From Polytrichum commune (taxonomy: Eukaryota; Streptophyta; Polytrichopsida; Polytrichales; Polytrichaceae), in NCBI GenBank assembly GCA_950295325.1, contig OX485807.1, positions 35,184,440 to 35,248,439 on the forward strand: DNA of 64,000 nucleotides, read 5' to 3'. Both the position numbers and the translations under genes were made by a program. The notes under the pieces are model-generated. The model was not told where the DNA came from and did no database searches. It saw only the letters and a list, made by a program, of their open reading frames with translations. Positions 11,874 through 21,893 of the stretch are shown here, piece after piece; within the stretch, counting starts at the first letter, position 1, and the number at the start of each line of letters is the position of its first letter.

Positions 11874-14800
11874 GGTATGTGTCCACTACATTTCTAGCTG
11901 CACTTCCTAGGTTTTACACTATATACTTATGGGCCCACCACTTATCCCCTTTGGATGACCGTTTTGAGATCCCATGTCGAAATGATGGCTTAAGGCTGAC
12001 CGATCGACAAGGCTGTAGAAAAACGCGACTCCAATCATTTGACATGTCCTTGGATAATGCACATGTTTGGGTAGACTTAGTTTGGACACCACGTGTGTGA
12101 TTGGAACTCCCAATGCAGCTAGAGGACATATACTCCTTAACCTAAACCTTATGCCACAACACATACATTGAAACAACAATACAAAACAAACACATACAAC
12201 CCCTTAATAGATGCAATGAGATACAATGGTTGCAATGTCAACCCCCTCTTCCCAAACTTGGATGCCCCAAATAGATAGTCGCACCCAACATAGCCCGGCT
12301 TCCAAAAGGAAGGCAATAAGCCCTATAATGAGCCCCCCCCCCCCCCCACCACCCCCAAACTCATGTACATTATAGAGCAAACATACTCAATTTTTCCTAA
12401 AAAAAATTTCTTCCCCTTTTCAGGATGTGCTCTTCCATATGTGGAGAAAAACCTCACATTCAAGAGTACCTCTCATCGATCCGACAGAAAATATAAAACT
12501 AAACCCCCTTGGTTTAGACTAATTCCGTAACTTTGAAGCTAATTACGGTGTCAAACCAATTGAATTTTTAAATAAAATGTTTTTGGATGAATGTTGGGTG
12601 TGCTTGTATGTGAGCAGGTTTTCTTGTCTTTGCCCTCGGATTGATAGGCTTTGCCTACGCATGGGGAATTTGTGATAGCATTTACATCCTCAAGGGCTTG
12701 GGCTTCTAATGTGAGGCCCTATATACATATCAATGTTTTTTTGGCCAACGAAATGGGATTATCGCATACGAGCATATTACTCTCATTCATCCAACAATGA
12801 AACTTTAAACTAGCATGTAGTAAGGAGGTTATTTTTCAAAGTTTATTGGAAACCCTATTTAGTTGAATTGACCCCAAATTAGTCTAGCCCAAGTTAGGGC
12901 ACACTTTCATGTACCAATCGTTTTGGTGAAACAAAATAGAGTTCTCTGACGTTGGTGAAGGTTTTGCCGGTATCTTCAAGCATCTTTTGGACTGAGCACT
13001 CCCATGTGGAGTGGCAATGGTGGTTGGGGGGGGGGGGGTAGCAAATTCGGCTCGTTGCCCAAAACACAAGTTGAAACGTGGCCATCCTTGTACTGACGCA
13101 CTTTAGTTGTTGATTGACTAGACTGATTGATTTTTAATCATGGGATGCTAGAAAAATGAAAAACAAAATCTCCATAAATTAAGAAAACTTTGGGCAAGGT
13201 TTGAATAGTAAGAACATGGCATCATGAACTCTCAATGTAAATACAACAAATTATGGTTCACACTAACAATGTATATAAAAACCAAGGTTTCTCCACTCAA
13301 ATGAAAATCAATTTCCATGTGCTAGAATATAGAGCTAGTCAAGTTTCCCTCCTCAAACTACAACTATCAATGAGCCCCACATACCTTATTAGTTTGGGCA
13401 TGTGCCATCCTGACCCATTAGACCAGTCCATATGAATCATTTTGGGTTCATATCTTGCATGAACCCAACCACATACACCCATGCAAACCATATGCCCATG
13501 CCCCTGTAAAACCTTCATGTGCATGTACGCACATAGCCCCACTCATAAGCCCCCGTGACCCGCTTTGGGAAAAGAAAAGAAAAATTATTATTATTATTAT
13601 CTTTGTTAACTAATTTTCTTTGTTAACTAATTGCTAAAATAAAAAATGAATTTATTTAGTTATGTAGCATGTGAGCTCTCAAAACAACAGTCAGTACTCA
13701 ATGCAATAAACTCTAATTGTTGCACCATAGGTAGGTATCATGGGATGATTCAATACAACATCTACTGAGGGGAGGGAGACCAAGGGAGGGGAAGTCGAAA
13801 GCATTGGTAACAATAGGACTAGAGATTTCTATTTAGAGATTATTAAACTACTCTTTAAAATCGGGGTCAAATACCTTTGAGTAACCTTTAAGTAACCTTT
13901 CCATAATGTCATGCTCCAATCCATGGGTATGACTTGTGGACTTGCCATAAAGTATTTTTGAAATCACCTTTAAGGAGAATATAAAAGCTCAATTTTGGAC
14001 CGTGTAGCCATAGATGTTGCATCCATGTGGGATTTGTTGTTGCTCAAATTTAGTACTTTGGTACTTAGGTTGTCAATCCATGTGCACTATCGACCCTACA
14101 ATGACCGAAAATATTTTGAGAGTGTGCGATTGACTATGTTAGGTTATAATAAGGCTCTATGTGATAGCATGGTTATACTTACATGAGTACCCTTAGATGT
14201 GCACTTTGGAAAGGACATTCGAGGCCGTAAATATGAAAGTCAACAAATACCTTAACCGTACAAGCCTACTTGAAATGGCCGGGGATTCGTGGCACTCAAG
14301 TAAAGTCATCCGGTAACAAAAATCGGATGAGTCCATCAAGAAGCTCGGATGGAGCTTACTTTAGTGAAATACCTCCGAGTTGGCATGTAAGACCTACTTT
14401 CTCCCTCATAGTTATTTTATAAATATTAATTAGTTGGCAAGGGGCAATGATGTGGCCTTGGATGCTCTAAGCCTATTTTCTAACCTCCCATGAGATGTTT
14501 CCAAGGCCATGATGTGGCTTTGAATTTCACATGGTTATTTTGATAAATATTGTAAGATATCAATGTGTGCAATATATAATTATGAAGTGTTGTCATAGAC
14601 ATCTTTTTGTTCATAATTCATTTATTTTGCACATGTGTGATTGTTCAAACATTTGTAATATGGCACAATAATATATATCACCTTATGATAAATTGGTGAA
14701 CTAAAAAACTCAATTCAATATTAGTATTAGTATTGTTATTATTAGTATTTGCATAATAGTAATAGTAATAGTAATAGTATTAATATTAGTATTAGTATTA

Positions 14801-15100
14801 ATATTAGTATTAGTATTAGTATTAATATTAGTATTAGTATCATATAATTATATTTATTTTAAAGTAACGGTTATACACTATGTGATTTGAAAGATAATAC
14901 AATATGTGATGAGGATAAATTATTAAATAATTCAGATAGGCTATAGTCAGAAACTTATGATTTTCTCAGTAATATATACCCCATCCATAACGTTGTCCCA
15001 TGAGTCTAATTCCAAATAATATATCATTTATTTATACCTTATTTATACCTTATAAACACTTGCACTAATCTATCATTAGAATGACAAATATAAGTTATTT
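11874..15100. other. Unassigned AT-rich stretch with homopolymer runs
   Basis: No gene was recognised. It holds a C run at about 12,332-12,347, a G run at about 13,025-13,037 and a short tandem copy of TTTGTTAACTAATT near 13,600-13,630. The homopolymers resemble the ends of nearby transposons, but here the C run lies on the left and the G run on the right, so they do not form an element of the same orientation. Confidence 0.5.
14722..14842. repeat. TATTAG / AATAGT low-complexity tract
   Basis: Short AT-rich units (TATTAG, AGTAAT) are tandemly repeated in both senses for about 120 bp. Confidence 0.85.
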
Positions 15101-15269
15101 ATGGTAAGTCAAGCGGATTTTAGTGCACTCAATATGGGATTTGTAGTCAAGCGGCCTTCAAGAATGCAATTTTTGGTCGGGTTTAGAAATTTTCTCTACA
15201 AGATTGCCCCAACCCAGATTAGATACCTCCAAAAGTTCGTGAGGGGGTATTTAACGTCCGCCCATGTTA

Positions 15270-15780
15270 AAGCAAATATAATATGGAGTGTCAAAAATGA
15301 CACTGGGCATCATTAAAGTACTATAGGGTATGGAACAAATCGATTATTTGGATTTATAATTAATGCAAGGCCCTTTTCTACTAACCCAACTAAGAAAACT
15401 ACATAATCATAGCATGTGAAGAAAAAAATTGAAAGTAATAACCCCATATAAAATAGTGGTTGTTTGCACATGGATGCGCGATAAAAGAGAATTAGTTGTT
15501 ACTAGACTCCTAATTGCATATGAGTAGGACACAAATAGATGGCGAGCAACTAGTAAGGTCCAACACTAAGTGGACTACCACACTAATGGGTTTAGGGTTT
15601 AGGGTTTAGGGTTATTTATTTCATTAGCATTTTCAACCTTGGGTTAATAGAAAAAGCCTTGCATTTCATATAATTCCAAATTACATATTCTTCCATACCC
15701 TATAGTACTTTAAAGATGTCCATTGCCATTTTTGATACCTTATATTATTCTAAGTCCTGTTGTTCATTTTTAGTGTGGCC
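15270..15780. mobile_element. Fold-back element with telomere-like heptamers in its loop
   Basis: The left arm (about 15,290-15,440) carries TTAAAGTACTATAGGGTATGG. The right arm (about 15,630-15,770) is its approximate reverse complement, CCATACCCTATAGTACTTTA. Between them at about 15,593-15,622 lie three to four copies of TTTAGGG. Both arms match those of the candidate element at 9526-11,873, so they belong to one dispersed family. No transposase frame and no clear target duplication was found. Confidence 0.5.
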
Positions 15781-16415
15781 CACTGTAATATTATTGTACT
15801 TTCCTTGGCTTACATTGGATTTTCATCCAAATATACATATGAAAAACCCACAGTAATGGAAACCCCTATTTTGAAGGGTATGCTATGTTATATTGCAGAT
15901 TAACAACAACACCGTAAGTGTCGTCACATGACACTGGGTGTTTGAGTGCACTTATTAAAATCTTGACATGACATGCCATTAGTATGCTTAAGGATGTATT
16001 CCTCTTAAATATTAAAATGAAACACATGACACTTGCCAATAGTGAGCTTAAGTATCTTACCCTTGGGAATGTAGTGGGAATTAACAAAACCGTTTAATAT
16101 GAACATGTACGTTATCACTATATCACAGTAGACAATATAGCAATCATCCATGACAATGTTGCATCACAAGTTGCTAACATGAGAAGGTCAATGGATGAAC
16201 TCATCCATCATCATGACATGGCTCTAAGTTATACCTCATGTAGCGTTCACATATGAAGAGATAGTCTGGCATACAATGGGGTATGGGTTGGCATGTGAAC
16301 TATGTTGAGGATCTGTGATCATATGTTTACTAATTTTCAATCTCAATATGATATCCTTGTCCAATAATTCTTAAGTGAGTCAGTGCCTTTAGAATTCAAG
16401 TTGATGTTCCCTAAG
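15781..16415. other. Unassigned spacer
   Basis: AT-rich sequence between two inverted-repeat elements. No gene or repeat was recognised. Confidence 0.45.
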
Positions 16416-17734
16416 CTCGGGGGGGGGGGGCACTCCCTTGTATATTTTGCGTACACCTGCGATAATGACCTATTAAAATGGGGGCTATTTACCTATGAGA
16501 AAGGATTATAAGGGATGCTAATTTTTGAAATAATGGTAAATTGTTGTGATTATTTGCACCCTATTGGTAATTATAAATTCTTGGATGGTTGATTTTATGG
16601 TACCCTATATTACTTATATGTAATTTTTTTCCCCTGATTGCCCCCATTCCTTAAAGTGTATGATACAGTAGAATTCTCGTTAGAAGCACGTGTACAAAAT
16701 AAGAGAAACAAACATTTACTAGGGTTTAGGGTTTAGGGTCACACTGAAGTCCGGGCAAAGCAAAACACTAAACAATAACAACAAAAGATTGCAATTACAT
16801 GTCATTAAGCAACACGAGCCAACGAATGAAAGTTGTGTTGGATAACACAGTTAGAAACCTTGAGGTCTTAGGGAACAGGCCAGCCACATGTGTCTCAAAG
16901 TCACATTTACAAGGTTTGCAGAAGCCCTACAATTGATGCCTTGATCTTCCAATCCTACACATTGGAAGAAAATCCCACGCCATGCAAGCAAGATCCACCT
17001 AAACTAACTAGGCTACCATTTACACATGTGGGAGATATGAGGGTACTCGAACTGAAATGGCTACTACAGATTTCAAGGTATACTAATGATCATTCAGCCC
17101 TTTTTCCAAATTATATCTCCACATGTGTGAGATAGTACAAATTTAGCAGGTTTTATTTTTTATTTGAAATGAACTCACTCAATGAGTTTGCATCTACCTC
17201 ATCTAAGGTGTAGATTTTGCTAGTTGATTCATACACTAGAGACACAGTTGAGATAATAGCATCCACATCAACCCACACACAGTCACTCTCAACATACTTA
17301 TATTTGTTGAGACCCAGCTGTTTTTTTAACCAATGGAGGTAAGCCATAGTAGTTGGGAAGAGCGTTTCTCTATTTCCATTCTGGATTGCACGTTTCATCA
17401 AGTCAATGGGTTGCCAACAATTGCCCCACTTAGTACCAACCTTCACCCTTATCTTTTGAACCCTTTTTGTATAGAACATGCCATATTTTGGTGGCAAAGT
17501 ATTTAATTTTTGAAACTATCGCTTTTTCTCCATGCTATTTTATATGTGCCACTTAGGTAATTTAATCATGTTTTGTCAAATATTATATTACATATAATCA
17601 TGTTTCACAATCCCAAAGCACCCTATACTACATCTAATAATTTTACAAATTTTACGCCAAATTTTTATACAAGACCCTATATTTTATCGCACGTAGTTCC
17701 TACGTTTTTTGCCAGTGCCCCCCCCCCCCCCGAG
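16416..17734. mobile_element. TIR transposon, ends CTC-G(n)-CAC, 8-bp TSD
   Basis: The element starts with CTC, a run of G and CAC, and ends with the inverted form, GTG, a run of C and GAG. It is flanked on both sides by the exact 8-bp sequence TCCCTAAG (16,408-16,415 and 17,735-17,742), a perfect target-site duplication. It is 1319 bp long, carries a telomere-like run near 16,719-16,738 and holds one remnant frame on the minus strand (17,153-17,497). Same-type termini and 8-bp duplications are seen at 32,101 and 33,709. An 8-bp duplication is typical of hAT and of KDZ-type transposons, but these ends are not hAT-like. The superfamily is not established. Confidence 0.85.
17153..17497 (-). pseudogene. 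Transposase C-terminal remnant inside the 1.3-kb TIR element
   Basis: A 114-codon frame contains PIDLM and WVDVDAIISTV, followed by an acidic tail. It aligns by eye with the 87-codon frame at 32,346-32,609 (PIDLMDRP, VDLETIIALTTMTY, acidic tail), which lies in another CTC-G(n) element. It also shares the pattern W-V-D-x-D-x-I with the last 60 residues of the DUF7869-like gene (SWVDTDSIFIAW). The likely reading is a surviving last exon of a transposase in a non-autonomous derivative. The link to DUF7869 is weak and rests on this short motif. Confidence 0.5.
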
Positions 17735-17742
17735 TCCCTAAG

Positions 17743-19100
17743 ACATTAATGTCAAAGCTAAGTGTTCATGCATGTAAATCATTCTCATCTCTAATAACTT
17801 ATGGAGTTATTTTTATCTCTTTCATGGATTGAATGACCTACTTATTATTCTTCCTCTATTCAATTATATTTCAATATTTCAATTTGAAAGAGTCTCAAGA
17901 CTTTATGTATTCCTAACCTACTCCTCGCTAAAGTATCTTTACGAGATTCCACAAACCATTCAATTCATAGAGTACACATAATTTACATGAATTCATTCAT
18001 TGAAGTGTTTGACCCATTTCCTATTCAAGTTCTCATTTCCGTAAATCTTATGCCATCATTTAGAATTCCCTTTAATCGATGAGGTATGGTTATGGAGATG
18101 CAATCTTAATATTGCTCGAGATTCATGTGGTGCTTGATGTGGCCCACTCGTTGGCCACCTCCTTTGTCATCCTCTCAATATGATTTCGATTCCGATGTCT
18201 CCCGCGGCCTTGCATATCACCTTGTACTTCAATATGTTAGTTTCCAAAGTCCTTTCTCTTTAGTTGACTGCTAATTTTGGCTAAGTCCATATGTGTTGCA
18301 TGCAAAACAACCAACCCCCACCCAAAAATTTGAGTGGGATAAATGATAACTCTAGTGCCTTTGAGAAGGTCATTATTGAATTTGTGTTTTCGCAAGCATG
18401 TGTGTTCATATTAGATGTCGACTATGAACGTCAAAAATCATAGCCAATGAAGAGCACATAATGAATCTAGTAATAATATAACTTAAGAGACAATTACAAG
18501 AATAAACGCTAGGAGAATGACTTTAAAACCAAGTTATGAAGTGATTCTCAATGCATGGGGGTGAGGGCAAAGCCACAAAGAGATTTATGCTAAAATTGCC
18601 TAATTTTTTTTTTATGTTAAACGATTTATGTTCATTCCTAGTAGTATTTACCTATCCAGTAGGGTTTATTGGGTATGGGAGGTGGGCATGTACCCATTAT
18701 GCGCGGCAAGTATTATGTGTGATGATTTTTAATGGCCAGCAACTTTGATGCTTTATAAGTATCCATGGCCGCTTCTTATGTCATGCCATTATTTTCTTTG
18801 CCATAATATATGTTATATTTAAAATTTTGAATTCTTGGAACTCTAATGGTTCATAGTCCAAGAGAAAACAAGAGAACAATCGAACTTGAGTTCATGGGCT
18901 ATGGTGAAAGTGGGCCTATTATGGATGCTCACGACTTCATCAATAAGGAATTGGAAATCATAGCTATGCTTGATGTCAAGCATGATTGAGCATCTTACAC
19001 GCATATTATGAGAATGTGCAATTGACTTTGGTATGTTATAATAGGAATCTATGTTACAGAGTAGAATGTTAAAGTATGGAATCTATGTTATAATATGAAT
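17743..19100. other. Unassigned AT-rich stretch
   Basis: No gene, inverted repeat or palindrome copy was recognised. Confidence 0.45.
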
Positions 19101-19620
19101 CTATTTTAAGCATTATCAATACTATTACCATTTATCGATTGAAAGTGATTATTATTATTACTATTAATCACTACTAGTCACCCATTAGTAATTCATAATT
19201 ATTAATCATTATTAATGACTATAATGACCTATGAAGCACTAGCATTCACTATTATTTACTACTAGTCACTATTAGTTACTATTAGTTACTATTACTGGTA
19301 ATTACTATTAATCACTATAAATCATTTTTACTAATATTACTAATATTAACAATAGAGTGAATATGACAATTTACTAACAATAAAAATAATATCAATCATA
19401 CTAATATGAGTTATCTTAATAAGTACTAATAATGAACTTACTAATATGAGTTATCTTACTAAGTACTGATAATTATCTTACTAATACGCAGTTATCTTAC
19501 TAATTACTAATAATTGTCTTACTAATACTTAGATATCTTACTAAGTACTAATAATTATCTCACTAATACTTAGATATCTTACTAAGTACTAATAATTATC
19601 ATACCAATAGGGCGAACCTT
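19100..19620. repeat. Degenerate ATT/ACTA-rich tandem tract
   Basis: Units such as ATTACTATTAATCACTA pass into copies of about 45 bp containing CTTACTAAGTACTAATAATTAT with small changes. It is low-complexity and non-coding. Confidence 0.75.
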
Positions 19621-19740
19621 ACAAAGTACCAATAATTTTTTATCGCTACCTCCTAATACCATCATACCGTCCATCCCTCCTCAAAATGTACTTTAGCTGC
19701 CAAATCGCATATCTCTTCGCGTCCCGAGATTTCCTCCATC

Positions 19741-20190
19741 ATGTCCCTTCGTACTAATGAGGCATTATGTGTCATGCGACTTCCACCCGCTCGTCATTAT
19801 GGCAATATTTCGCACCCTCTGTCTCCCTCTCTCTCATTCTCCTCTCCCAATTCTTTCTCTCTTTCCTTCACCACTCTCCACTTTTTTGGAATGCTCTTGC
19901 AAAACTCTTCTCCCACGATTCTGAACTTGCTTTGCTTCTCTTCATTCTCTTCATTCTCTTCTCTTCATTCAATTTTTGTACTCCTTGTCTTGATTCTCTT
20001 CTCAAGAAAACCCTGGAATAGATTCAGTGTGCATTTTCTTGGAATATGTGATAGTTTCTTGGTGAGCATAGTTGTTTCTTGCTCAATCCAGCATGTGGTA
20101 GTGGTGAGATGTGGAGAAGTGGAAGGCGACCTTGAAGCAAGTGGAGGGAAGTTCCAATCATGAAGAATTGAGAACCCACAAGCTTGTAAG
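19741..20190 (+). promoter_or_regulatory. CT-rich possible 5' UTR of a transcription unit
   Basis: A strongly CT-rich stretch (about 19,810-19,990, with CTCCCTCTCTCTC-like text) resembles plant 5' untranslated leaders. It is followed by a plausible splice donor (CTTGTAAGTTTC, about 20,184). The open frames here are low-complexity and unlikely to be protein. It could be the leader of the unit whose exons lie at 20,661 and 21,863 onwards. This is inference from composition only. Confidence 0.3.
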
Positions 20191-20660
20191 TTTCTGAACT
20201 CTTTCAATGTTTTGCACTGTTTTTCACTATTTTGCTTTCTCTTTCAATTTCATTCTTCCTCTTGCTTGCATTGTAATGCTTGTGGCTATAAGTTGTCTGG
20301 CAGTGGTGAATCATAGATAAATGATGAATGTCTGGAATGTCTTGACACTTGTTGCATAAGATACTAAATTTCTGGTGCATTAGGGTTTGAATTGCTTGAA
20401 GAATTTCAAACCCAGAAATACTAGAAATTTGCATGTGAGTTGTGTGATGCTTGGGTGTGAAGAGTTGATTGAAATGTGAGAAGAATGCTCAAATCAGAAT
20501 GCAAGATGAATGACAAGAGGTTATGTTCATAAAAATGTGAGACCAGAATGCAAGAAGAATGTGAGACCAGAATTTACCTGTTGAGATGTTTGAGAGTATG
20601 AATGTATTGCACATGTAGGCATAGTTTGAAACAAATGCTCTTGTGTTTTGTTTTGTGCAG

Positions 20661-20713
20661 GAAACCACATTCGTATTGAAAGAATTTTGACATGGTCCCA
20701 CCAAAGAACCCTG
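20661..20713 (+). other. Candidate short coding exon beginning MVPPKNP
   Basis: A good acceptor (TTTTGTGCAG, ending 20,660) and donor (CTG/GTGAGTG at 20,713/20,714) bound a 53-bp exon whose ATG is at 20,692. The exon ends in phase 1, which fits the acceptor at 21,996/21,997. It may be an alternative first coding exon of the broken gene that follows. There is no domain evidence. Confidence 0.3.
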
Positions 20714-20788
20714 GTGAGTGTCCATTACATAAATCCCAGTTTTTCTGTTAGTGTGAAAGCGGTTATCTGAAAGTGGATATTTGAAGTG

Positions 20789-21000
20789 CCCACGGGTGAA
20801 CACCTGTGGGCCTCTCCCCTCATATGGTTGAATGTGCCCACGGGTGTTCACCCGTGGGCTTTTGCACTCACAAGGTGGAGAGGCCCACGGGTGAACACCC
20901 GTGGGCCTCTCCCCCCATCTTGTTGAATGTGCCCACGGGTGTTCACCCGTGGGCCTTTGCACTCACCAGGTGGAGAATCCCACGGGTGAACACCCGTGGG
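20789..21000. repeat. Palindrome cluster, family B, cluster 2
   Basis: Five copies of the CCCACGGGTG palindrome lie at 20,789-20,810, 20,837-20,858, 20,884-20,905, 20,932-20,953 and 20,979-21,000, a regular spacing of about 47-48 bp. Centres alternate strictly AA, TT, AA, TT, AA. Spacers alternate between CCTCTCCCCTCATATGG-like and CTTTTGCACTCACAAGG-like text, so the true repeat unit is a pair of about 95 bp. It lies in the region upstream of the H3-tail exon. Confidence 0.95.
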
Positions 21001-21581
21001 CAGTGGTGATTCTTCACAAGGTCCCTAACATGTCCAGGGACATGTTCATAAAGCAAAAGTTCAGTGGACGTGTTCGTAGAAAATGAACCGGTTTTTGGAC
21101 GTGCCAAATTCACTGTGGACGGGTTCTAAAAATGAAAATTCTTTTGATACATTTTCCTAGAAAAATGGTCTAAATATCAGTTACATTATGTCATATATGA
21201 CATGTGAATATACAATCAAACCAGTAAAACCCAATCAAAATATCAATCTTGAAGTGCTTGATTCACCTGCATACATTAATTCTTCAACCACACAATTTAG
21301 AATGGGGTGGACTGAAAAGATGAGAATCGATAGAAAAAGACAAAAAACTGACAAACATTGAAGGCATAATTTGTCAAGATCCTATTGTTTCCAAGTGCAA
21401 CGAGTCACATGTCGACATCTTCGCTTTTTTCTGTTCTTTTTTCCTAATTTTGTACCAACTTGTAAGAGACTTAACTTGTTTAGAAATTACCGGTTTCGGG
21501 ACGGGTTGAGATTTTTTTTGCCTTTCAATTCAAGGTTTTTGGACGTGGACGAGCTAAAACTTTGTGAAAAATCAGCCCTCC

Positions 21582-21683
21582 CGTGGGCCTCTCCCCTCAT
21601 CTGGTTGAAAGTGCCCACGGGTGTTCACCCGTGGGCCTTTGCACTCACCTGGTTAGGAGTGCCCACGGGTGTTCACCCGTGAG
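21582..21683. repeat. Palindrome cluster, family B, cluster 3
   Basis: Half a palindrome (CCCGTGGGCC, about 21,582) is followed by full copies at 21,614-21,635 and 21,662-21,683, with the same 48-bp period and spacer text as cluster 2. The last has one changed stem base. It looks like a truncated copy of cluster 2. Confidence 0.9.
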
Positions 21684-21862
21684 CCTTTGCACTCACCTGG
21701 GTGGGAGATTTTGTTTGATAAATGTCTTTTGGATTTTCTATGTAGACAAATTTGGTGTGTCTTTGTAAACATTTGAAGGTTTTAGACATAAACATGTGAT
21801 AGACAGTTGGTGTTTCATTCAGGTACATAGAGGTGTCGAAGTGTTCTCTCATTTGAATTGAG

Positions 21863-21893
21863 ATGGCAAGAACTAAGCAAACAACCCGTAAAG
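21863..21893 (+). other. Candidate exon encoding a histone H3 tail start (MARTKQTTRK)
   Basis: ATG at 21,863 opens ten codons reading MARTKQTTRK, which matches the H3 N-terminus MARTKQTARK except for one Ala-to-Thr. The exon ends in phase 1 before GTATAACC. The next acceptor (CTTCTGCAG, ending 21,996) continues in frame as VSGGVGRR, reminiscent of STGGKAPRK of H3. The rest of the histone is absent, so this is not a histone gene. It may be a captured 5' fragment of an H3 gene or a mimic of the H3K4 tail on the following protein. Splicing is inferred. Confidence 0.6.

Noticed and set aside
12332-13037. A transposon bounded by the C run at 12,332 and the G run at 13,025
   Set aside because: The homopolymers are in the opposite arrangement from the proven elements, and no target duplication or arm similarity was found.
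15593-15622. A chromosome end or fusion point marked by TTTAGGG repeats
   Set aside because: The run is only three to four heptamers long and lies at a fixed place in a dispersed inverted-repeat element.
20789-21000. A CRISPR array, because of regular repeats of about 24 bp with spacers of about 24 bp
   Set aside because: Spacers are not unique (two alternating types), repeats are full palindromes in alternating orientation, the context is a plant-type genome and no cas-like gene is present.
21863-21893. A complete histone H3 gene
   Set aside because: Only ten codons, or about 17 with the next exon, resemble H3. No histone fold is encoded downstream in any frame.
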